Made by a program: the position numbers and the translations under genes. Source: Chamaea fasciata (lineage: Eukaryota > Chordata > Aves > Passeriformes > Sylviidae). Taken from it: a stretch of DNA of 64,000 bases. Where the stretch lies: NCBI GenBank assembly GCA_029207755.1, contig JARCOQ010000017.1, positions 11,110,945 through 11,174,944 on the forward strand, written 5' to 3'. Below are positions 56,923-64,000 of the stretch, in pieces. Every line of letters begins with the position of its first letter. The stretch's first letter is position 1. The notes below the pieces were generated by a model. The model made no database searches. It was not told the DNA's origin and saw nothing but the letters and a program-made list of their open reading frames with translations.

Positions 56923-57442
56923 TGTCCTGGGTTGAAGTATATTCTATCACCATCTTCATGAACTGTTGAAACCAGGTGAGGCAGTGCTCCCTGCCTCCTC
57001 CACTCTGGCTTATCTTCTGTTAATGGGCCATCAGCACCTTTGCTACACAGCTCACAGATAACCCCCTCCTGGGCTACCTCCTGTTAATGGGCCCATCAGG
57101 CCTTATCACATGACTCACCATCCCATTGTGGGATGCTCCGCCCAGAGGGAGAAACCAAGCATTCCAGCCTGGATATAAGCTGAGACTCTGAACACCAGAG
57201 GGGCGCTTACCCACTGGATTCCCAGAGGACCCGAGCTACCAGACCTTTCTACAGGATCACTGCTTCAGGAAGACCACCTCATCTGGACTGCTTCCATCAC
57301 TACGCTCAGGTTGTATTCTGACTCTGTCAGTGGTCTTTTGTATTATTGCATCTATTCTAGTTTACTTTCTTTCTTTTTTTTTTCTATTAAATTGTATCTC
57401 TGACTTGGAGCCTCTCATTTGTTTTGCCTTCAAACTACTACA
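56923..57442 (+). mobile_element. Solo LTR with exact 5-bp target duplication
   Basis: A 520-bp LTR that begins TGTCCTGGGTTGAAG and ends CAAACTACTACA. It is flanked by CCCTG on both sides (56918-56922 and 57443-57447), an exact 5-bp duplication typical of ERVL or ERV1-type integration. It has a TATA-like box (GGATATAAGC at 57171-57180), then GCTGAGACTCTGAACACC, then GGATTCCCAGAGGACCC. ATTAAA at 57386-57391 follows and acts as the likely poly(A) signal. From about 57118 to 57345 it is homologous to the family at 50417, while its 5' 190 bp is unrelated. No gag, pol or env sequence lies next to it. Confidence 0.94.
57171..57180 (+). promoter_or_regulatory. TATA-like box of the solo LTR
   Basis: GGATATAAGC. 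It sits inside the LTR about 250 bp from the 5' end and about 210 bp upstream of the ATTAAA signal, the order expected for a U3 promoter and R/U5 end. The related LTRs at 9363 and 50417 have GGATCAAACC here, so they lack a TATA word at this position. Confidence 0.7.
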
Positions 57443-57447
57443 CCCTG
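57443..57447. repeat. Target-site duplication, right copy
   Basis: CCCTG, identical to 56918-56922. Confidence 0.92.
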
Positions 57448-58554
57448 CAGTGCTGGCCCTCAGTGGTTTCTGCAGGGCAGTCTTTCCAGGGAGGAAAAAC
57501 CTCCTGATCTGCTGAAGCAGATGGTGGAAGTATAAAGCAGACCTTCCCCTTGCAGGTTGCCCTTTAAAAAGAATGGCTTCACGCACATGGAAAGGTCTAA
57601 AGCTTTCAAATCACAGATTTAATGACAGCATAATGATGTCAACAAAGTAATTAGGGCTGGGAGATGGCACAAATGTCAACATTTTCCCTGTACAAAAACT
57701 GTACCCAAGGCCGGTACAATGGTTTTTACCATTTGTGAAAAAACAATGCCAAAACCTGCCCATTTTAAGCATCTCTAAAATACTCAAGGCAAATTAAATG
57801 TGAAATATTTGCAGAAGAATCAGATGACAAAGGCTGATTCTTGGACTCTTGCCTGTGGACCAAAAGTCAGAGGCAAAAGGGGACAGGGGGATAAAGGTCT
57901 TTTCACAAGAGTTTGCAAACCTGAATACAAAACCCCCATGAAACCCAGCTGAAAAATTGCCTATTTTCCATGTGTCTCTCACATCTGTGTGGTGCAGCGG
58001 ATACCAGAGGAGCTGTGAGCCCTGGGGATTTCTTTGAGGCCTTTTAATCCCACAAAAATTATGTAAGTCACGTGAAATTCCAGCTCTGATGACAATGATG
58101 GCGAGGCTCCGGTGATTGCTGGAGTTGCAAAAGGGTTTTTGTGATTGGCCTTTGACTTCCCCTCCTTACTCTCTGTATGAATACAGCTCAAGTCCCTAAT
58201 ACCAGGGATTTCAGGGAATGCAAAAGCATCCAGGAAAATTCTCTTATTTCTCCACTTATCCGTAAAATGCCTTTTTAAATGGCTTTGAGTTTGCTTGTGA
58301 GAAACATTAAATCACACACACAGGAATGTACCTGCCCCTAAAAGCTGCTCTTAATGTGAGAAGCTTTGCCTGTGAGGGGCAGGACCATGCCAAGCCTGAG
58401 GGCTCTTTTCTGGATGATTTTTACCAAATCCATCCACATTTGTTTCTCAAAATCTCTGTCAAGATCGCAAAACCCCCCCAAACACAGAAAAACAAATGAA
58501 ATAAATAAAACAGCTCCAAACATCTGATATGGGTATTGATTACATCTTTTTGTT
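57448..58554. other. Unique non-coding sequence
   Basis: No repeat family recognised. Open frames are below 110 codons; the 102-codon minus-strand frame at 58338-58646 is phenylalanine-rich only because of the A tract that follows. Confidence 0.5.
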
Positions 58555-58596
58555 GAAAAAAAAAAAAAGAAAGAAAAAAGAAAAAAAAAAAAAAGA
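58555..58596 (+). repeat. A-rich purine tract, 42 bp
   Basis: A pure purine run (GAAAAAAAAAAAAAGAAAG-type). It is followed at about 58606-58640 by a TTTTG/TTTG simple repeat. Confidence 0.9.
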
Positions 58597-58849
58597 CAAA
58601 AAGCCAGTGTTTTGTTTTGTTTGTTTGTTTGGGTTTTTTTGGTCAAACTTTCAGTATTTATCAGAACTAAAGCTTAAAATATACCAGAATTTTCATAAAA
58701 TTATCATACTTCAATATTTCCAAGATGAGACTTTTTCAATATCTCTTTAAATTCCTTCAAAACTTCGAAAGTTTTCTTTATTGGAATGAAGAGAGTTTGA
58801 AGACTATTTAGATGGATTCCTAATTAATCTACTGGAATAGTGTGGGCTT
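58597..58849. other. T-rich unique sequence with TTTG repeat
   Basis: TTTTGTTTTGTTTGTTTGTT at about 58610-58630, then AT-rich unique DNA. No coding signal. Confidence 0.6.
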
Positions 58850-58935
58850 GGGTTTTTTTGTTAGGTTGTTTGTTAGGTTGTTTTTTTGATTGGTTGGTTT
58901 ATTTTTTTTTTTAATTTTTAGGGTTTTTTAAAATA
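58850..58935 (+). repeat. T-rich low-complexity block with GTTAGGTTGTTT duplication
   Basis: T-rich run that includes two tandem GTTAGGTTGTTT units (about 58860-58883), then TTTTTTTTTTTAATTTTTAGG. Simple low-complexity sequence. Confidence 0.75.
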
Positions 58936-59470
58936 TTTATTCCTTGCCTCATTCTCAGTAGAAGGTAAAATGCTTTTTTTCCCCTAGTTGCATCATAGAC
59001 AATGATTTCCCTCAGTAAATCCTTCCTCCACCATGGTCCCATCTCCAGTGTGATTTATGTAGATTAAAAGCTGGGCTGGCCAAAAAGCAGTAATACAAGA
59101 CTTTGTTTTATGGAAAACTGTGGGCTTTTCCTCTCTCAGAGGATGGCTTTTCTCTCAGGGGGAACATTCCTGCCTTTCCATTATTTTAGCTGGGATCAGG
59201 AGCGGCACAAAGCTCATCCTTCGGATGTGGAGCAGTGGTAACTTCCCTTCAAGGCTGCTGATGGCATTTTCTCTGCCGGTACAAACCTCCACAGACACGA
59301 TTTATTCCCGGAGGAGCAGAGCATCACCTGCTCCCTGTGGGGATTTTCAGACTGGGAGCAGCTTCTGTGCCTGTGCTCCCACTGGGGAAGGTGCAGGAGC
59401 AGCCCCAGAGTGGCCCCTGCCTGAGGAGTTTGCCATCAAACTGCTTTTTAAACTGATCTTTCTTCAATGC
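58936..59470. other. Unique non-coding sequence
   Basis: Start of a 262-codon plus-strand open frame (59120-59908) that continues through the pyrimidine tract; no recognisable domain. No repeat family recognised. Confidence 0.5.
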
Positions 59471-59690
59471 GTTCCCTTTCCCTTCCTTATTGCCTTCCCC
59501 TTTCCTCTTTGCTTTTTCCTTTTTTCCTCTTATTTTGTCTTTTTGCCTCTTTTTTGTCTGCCTCTTTTTTCCCCCTTTTTGTCTTTTTTTTCATCTCTTT
59601 CCCGTCTTTTGTCCTTATTTTTTTTTTTTTTAGTATTTCTTTTCGTCTCTTTTCTCTGCTTTCTCCCTTTCTCGCACCCTTTTCCTTCAC
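59471..59690 (+). repeat. Polypyrimidine (C/T) tract, about 220 bp
   Basis: The plus strand is mostly C and T in TTTTTCC/CTTTTT units, with scattered purines and a T run near 59620-59630. Its minus strand is lysine/arginine/glutamate-rich in frame (67 codons at 59487-59690), which reflects the purine-rich DNA. It abuts a CpG-rich block. Confidence 0.85.
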
Positions 59691-59694
59691 AGTG

Positions 59695-59945
59695 CTGTGC
59701 CCCTGTCTCTGTCCTGCCCAGGGTGGCAGCTCCCGGTGCCACCCGGGCTCTGTCCTTGCGTGTCGCGGTCACCAGAGGGGGACAGAGCCCCACGCACGGC
59801 ACCTGCGGAGGTTCCGCTCCCTCCGCCGCCCAAATTCCCCCGCCAGCACGGATTTTGGGGTGGCAGCTGAGCCCCTGGGTGCCCCCAGCCCAGCTCTGGG
59901 TGTGCTGAGGGTGCCACGCCACGGGGACCAGCCTGGGGTCCCCTT
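59695..59945. other. CpG-rich, GC-rich block
   Basis: I count 15 CpG in 59701-59940, most of them in 59733-59860, against general depletion elsewhere in the window. The block is strongly GC-rich. It contains no recognisable promoter element or exon. It could be a small unmethylated island, a GC-rich decayed minisatellite, or a chance GC peak. Confidence 0.6.
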
Positions 59946-61754
59946 GCTGTCACATGGCACCAGTGTCCCTTTAGCCTGGAAGAGATGTGTGTGCTTAAAA
60001 ATTAGCTCTCCACCAGCTCCTGCAACAGCTGTAAATTCCCTGGGGGTTGAGCAGGAGATTGAGATGTATCCAAAACTCAGCATTGGAACTGCTTGTTTTT
60101 TCCTGTCTATTATTGTGACAGAAATGCTGTTTAAAAATGACTGTTCCTATGTTTAAAGATACTTGTTCCCCCCAGTTTTGGGTCTAGTTCACTGAGAACT
60201 GGTACACACCAAGTATTTAAGTTAGCAGCACCCATCCAGGGGAGGAATTTGCAACTGACAGCACTGGAAATGAGAGGAGAAGCAAATTTGATGAGCATTT
60301 GGCTTTTTCGATAGCTGGTTATGCCTGATTGGAACCCGCGGGGAAAACAAACGCAATTATTTGTGCGAGATTGAATTTCATTGCCGGCAGAAAATACAAA
60401 ATCTGTCACCTGCACCTTGCTGTTACCTGGTCATGGGCTGGAGGATGCTCCAGCAGTGATGGAGCAGAAGAAGCCAGCCCTGAGCCAAGGTGTGTGCTCA
60501 GGTAGCCGTGTCCTCCTGTCCCACTGCCACGTGTGACCCCTGAAATGTGGGTCACCCATATGGCAGGGCGAGGCTCCCTCCCAAAACCATGGAGATGGCA
60601 GAGCAGGGCCCTGGAACTGAGGGCCAGGCTGTCCCCAGGGGATGTCCTGCAAGCCTGGCTTTGGTTGTGTGGCTGGCCAAGCCTGGCAGAGCAGAGTCTG
60701 CGAGACCTTCAGACATATAAATAATCCTTGGCTTGAGTCCATTTCCTCAGCTCCTGACAGCTTGCAGTGCTCCTTTCTCCAGACCCTCAGTGTCAGACCC
60801 TTGCCCGAATCCAGCTGTCCCTGGTAATTGAATTTTTCTGCCTCAGGCTGGGAGTTTGTGTTGGTGTTTGAAGTGAAGCATTTCAGCGTGGTCACACTGG
60901 ACTTTGAAGGTCCCTGTGTGCCACCAGGGGTGGTGGGCACAGTCCCATCTCCATGGAGGCAGTGCTGGGTCCCAGCTGAACCCACACAGCAGCTGGCTTA
61001 GGGAATTGAGGAATTTTCTCTTGTGCAGATGGGAGAGACTGGACAGGTAATGAGCCTTTATTCTGGTGGGTTTGAAAAATGCATAAAATGTTTTTGAGAG
61101 AGCCACCAAGTGCTGTTTGGACAGCTGGTGGCACCTTTGCAGCCTGCGGGGTGGCACCCACTGATGTGGCCCTGCTGCCAGTGATGGGATAGGAGGCACT
61201 GAGCTCCAGTGTCCATTGTCATGGGCAGTGACACCCCACAGACCCGGAGCAGGCTCCATGGCCACAGCCAGGGGAAGGACGAGCTGGAGTGCCCCCTTTC
61301 TGCAGAGGGAAGGGGAATTTAAGGTGGAGGCAGTCACTAGAAACCCAGCAGAGCTGATATGTGAGACTCTCTTTCTCCTCCTTAAACCATTCATTGTAAT
61401 TACGGTGCAAACAGAAGGCCTGGGTAATTATTACGTGGTTTTGTGGGTGTAAATTTAAAGTGTTGTTCCCATGCAGCCACACAGTGAGGGAAGAGTTTTT
61501 CCTTCAAGTTTTTCTCATTAACTCCCTGCTTTCAGTTTCTCCCTGGACTCAGCACAGCCAGTTAATTGTCACCAGGTTGGGAAATAGCTCTGAGCTCCCA
61601 TCAGCACCAGGGACTGGCACTGCCATCCTGGAGAAGCAGCAGAACTGCACACAGACTGTGACCCAGCCCAAAATGCACGGAAAGGGGTGCAAAGTGCAGC
61701 TGGTGGGTGTCACAAGGCTTCTGAGAGCCGCCTCATCCCCAGAGCTGGGTGAAG
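59946..61754. other. Unique non-coding sequence, GC-rich
   Basis: GC-rich with overlapping minus-strand open frames of 184 (60431-60985) and 183 codons (60843-61394), which overlap each other in different frames. No recognisable domain. No repeat family recognised. Confidence 0.5.
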
Positions 61755-61962
61755 AGGATGGCATGGAGCTGTGCCAGGGAGGGTCAGGCTGGGTTTCAGG
61801 GAATGGTCCCGGCCCCGAGGCTGCCAAAGCCCCTGGAGCCTTTGGACAGCGCTGCCAGGGATGCCCAGGGTGGGGTTGTTGGGGTGTCTGTGCAGGGACA
61901 GGGGCTGGGCTGGGTGATCTCGCAGGTCCCTCCCAGCTCAGGACATTCTGTGATTCTATGGT
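61755..61962 (+). repeat. CR1 LINE, 5'-truncated, plus strand
   Basis: Forward tail of the same subfamily as 5215: GATGGCATGGAGCTGTGCCA, GGGTCAGGCTGGGTTTCAGG, GAATGGTCCCGGCCCCGAGG, TTTGGACAGCGCTGCCAGGG, ATGCCCAGGGTGGGGTTGTT, GGTCCCTCCCAGCTCAGGAC and ATTCTGTGATTCTATGG at the end. About 210 bp. Open frames of 107-180 codons here are by-products. Confidence 0.93.
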
Positions 61963-63860
61963 GGCTCAAGTGGACACTCAAAATAACAAATCCCTTATTT
62001 AAGTGCTGGGATTTATTTGAGGATCTTGGGGAACAGCAGCACTGTGCTTCACTTCTCCAGAGCTCTTGTTGAGCTAAAGCACCAGTCTCTCAAGATAGCA
62101 CAGAACAATGATGCAGATGTGATAGTCTTTTGCATTTTTATTTCTGACTTTACCATATTATACAAGGAGTTGTGAATCTCAGCTCATATTCATTTATTTA
62201 TTTATTGTAAGAAAAAATTCTGTGAAATTACAGACATTTCTCCTTTTTTTCTGGTCATAATAACCTGAATTTTGCCACCACCTTTGTTCAACACTGAGCA
62301 CAGGAACAAATCACCATGAATGTGCCTTGTTGAAACATTCCCACAGGCCAGGATGGAAGAGGTGGCTCCAAACACCTTGGGATGTTGGTGTGCTTGTGTG
62401 TCTGGCTGTAGTGCAGTCAGGCAGACCTGCACTGCTGTCGGAGCTGCAGAACAGATGACTCAGAAAAGACTCTCAAGTAAGTTATAAATTGTTTCCTGTC
62501 ACCCCTGCTGCCATCTCACTCAGCTGTTCTGCTCCTTCTATTACAATTGTTTCCTTCCCCTCCCCATTCCCTGCATAAAAACAAAGCTGAACGTGCTTGT
62601 GCTGAAGGCACTCGTGCTGATGCCCTGCTCTGAGCATTTTTAGTAGAATCCCCTGGGTTTGGGCTGCCCAGCTCCCACAAATAACCAAGTGTACAAAGCC
62701 CGTTGCTGAGCAGCTGCTTTTCTGATGGCTGGATAAAGGTGCTGTTGGAAGCATTTTCATTTTACAGTTCATCCTTTATTTCCCACGTGTACCCTGAGTA
62801 GCGTGACAGGTCCTGCTGAGAGTTAAACCTGTCTGTGCTTTCAGACACACCCCCACTGCAAGGGCTGATGTTTTGTTCCAAGCTCACAGCACCCAAAATC
62901 TGTTGGGCATGTCCTTTTTGCTCAGAACCCCTCTTTGTGGAAAGCTGGATGTCTGTATTTGTGCCTACAAAGATCCAGGTGTCCCCTGGAGCACCCCAGG
63001 GGCCTTGGCTTGCTCTGGGCTCTAAACACAGTGGACTCACTGTGGAAATAATCAGAAGGTTTGGGAGCAACAAAGGTGGAAGGGGTTATATTTTCCTTTC
63101 TCCTGTTTTCCTTCTTGAAGACCACTGGTCCATGCACTCTCTGAGCTATAAAAGAAGATGAGTGGGAAATTGAGATACAGAAGAGAAAGCCCCAGGCCTT
63201 CATGTTTCCAACAGGAAAAACATTTTACCGTGCTGGAGTTTTCCATGGTATCCTGGCAGGTTTTGAGGATGCTCTGTGTACTTTGCCACCACAAGATTCA
63301 TTCAGCTGGTGGAGCTCTGGCCACAGGGGAAGGATGGTTTTAAGATGTGGTGATTTTGTGCCCCAATCTTGCCTTGTAGCAACAAGACCCAGGCAATTTT
63401 TGACTTTTAGTCAGTCCAGGCTACTTTTCTAAGTGTAGAAGTCCATTTTGCTCAAAGCTCAGAGAAGTAAGGGGATACTTTCATGCAAAAAACACAGACT
63501 GGAGGGGAGCATCCTGAGCATCTGCCCTGCTGTCCACTTGTGGTCACCCCCTGGTGTGAGTGGGAAGGGAACACGTCAATTAATTTTGTTTACTTGAGCA
63601 GAATTAATGTTTTCCTGCACTTCTAAGAAGATACTTCATCTGGCTTTGAGCATTTTTTATTTGAACTTTAAAAATATTTTTCTGAATTTTTTTTTTTCAA
63701 AATCAAGAGAACATATGAAAGTGAATCTTTCTTCTGATCAGCTTCCACTTAATAAATGTGTATTTTTCAAAGGGCTGATTATATCAAAGTTTTCTAATGA
63801 GCCCCATGGACTGGACATGGCCAAGAAAAATGTCTGGCTCAAGGTTCTGCTGGTCTTGGC
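61963..63860. other. Unique non-coding sequence
   Basis: An ATTT simple repeat lies at 62192-62206. Open frames up to 108 codons without recognisable domains. No repeat family recognised. Confidence 0.5.
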
Positions 63861-63917
63861 TTCTCTCATTCTCTCATTTTGCTTTCTCTCATATCTCATT
63901 TGTCTCATTTCTCTAAT
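63861..63917 (+). repeat. TCTCATT-type tandem simple repeat
   Basis: About six imperfect TCTCATT units (TTCTCTCATT, CTCTCATTTT, TTTCTCTCAT, ATCTCATTTG, TCTCATTTCT). Pyrimidine-biased. Confidence 0.8.
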
Positions 63918-64000
63918 TAAATGCAAAAGCAATTTTATAGGTGGTGGGATGGGATGGTGAAAAGAACATGTGAGAAAAAAAATCCCTTATACTTGAGTAT
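63918..64000. other. Unique sequence at window end
   Basis: Nothing recognisable. Confidence 0.5.

Noticed and set aside
59487..59690. 67-codon lysine/arginine/glutamate-rich minus-strand frame resembling a nucleolar basic tail
   Set aside because: It is the translation of the purine-rich complement of a polypyrimidine tract, so composition explains it entirely.
1..64000. CRISPR arrays, bacterial operons, tRNA or rRNA genes
   Set aside because: No spaced direct repeats, no Shine-Dalgarno-led gene runs, and no recognisable tRNA or rRNA box elements. The repeats found are CR1, LTR and simple repeats.

Overview
This window reads as non-coding vertebrate nuclear DNA from a bird, most likely an oscine songbird. 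The evidence is the repeat content. At least thirteen 5'-truncated CR1 LINE tails carry the avian CR1 3' sequence (a 'lead in to TTCCA-CCC..ATTCTGTGATTCT' end), and there are several endogenous-retrovirus LTRs of kinds I recognise from passerine genomes. CpG is depleted, homopolymer and simple repeats are common, and no bacterial-style gene organisation is present. I cannot name the species or chromosome.

I found no protein-coding exon, tRNA, rRNA or other RNA gene that I can support. The longest open frames (180-262 codons) lie in repeats, pyrimidine tracts or GC-rich stretches and show no recognisable domain. The window is best read as intergenic DNA or the inside of a very large intron.

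Layout. 0-9.3 kb: unique sequence with two CR1 tails (436, 5215), a 48-bp tandem duplication and a 61-base pure purine run. 9.4-10.0 kb: a minus-strand LTR. 10-22 kb: unique sequence with two CR1 tails (12771, 16918), a GT microsatellite, a short telomere-like block and a GGATGGAG-type minisatellite. 22.7-31 kb: two CR1 tails and several AT-rich islands that look like conserved non-coding DNA. 31.2-31.6 kb: an LTR. 31.6-38.8 kb: mostly unique. 38.9-40.6 kb: two LTRs about 660 bp apart in opposite orientation, each with an exact 6-bp target duplication. 42.9-44.3 kb: an inverted CR1 pair. 44.3-50.4 kb: unique. 50.4-51.4 kb: an LTR of the same family as the one at 9.4 kb but inverted, plus a CR1 tail. 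51.4-55 kb: unique. 55.0-55.5 kb: a hairpin and an AT-rich palindromic block. 55.6-57.4 kb: two CR1 tails and a solo LTR with an exact 5-bp target duplication. 58.5-60 kb: A/T tracts, a long polypyrimidine tract and the only CpG-rich spot. 60-64 kb: unique with one CR1 tail.

The features do not form a pathway. The window records repeated retrotransposon insertion followed by LTR-LTR recombination, which leaves solo LTRs, in otherwise quiet DNA. No previously undescribed system is evident. The observations most worth checking are the three LTR insertions with intact target duplications, the two related LTR families that share a core but differ at their 5' ends, the pyrimidine tract joined to a CpG-rich block, and the candidate conserved islands.
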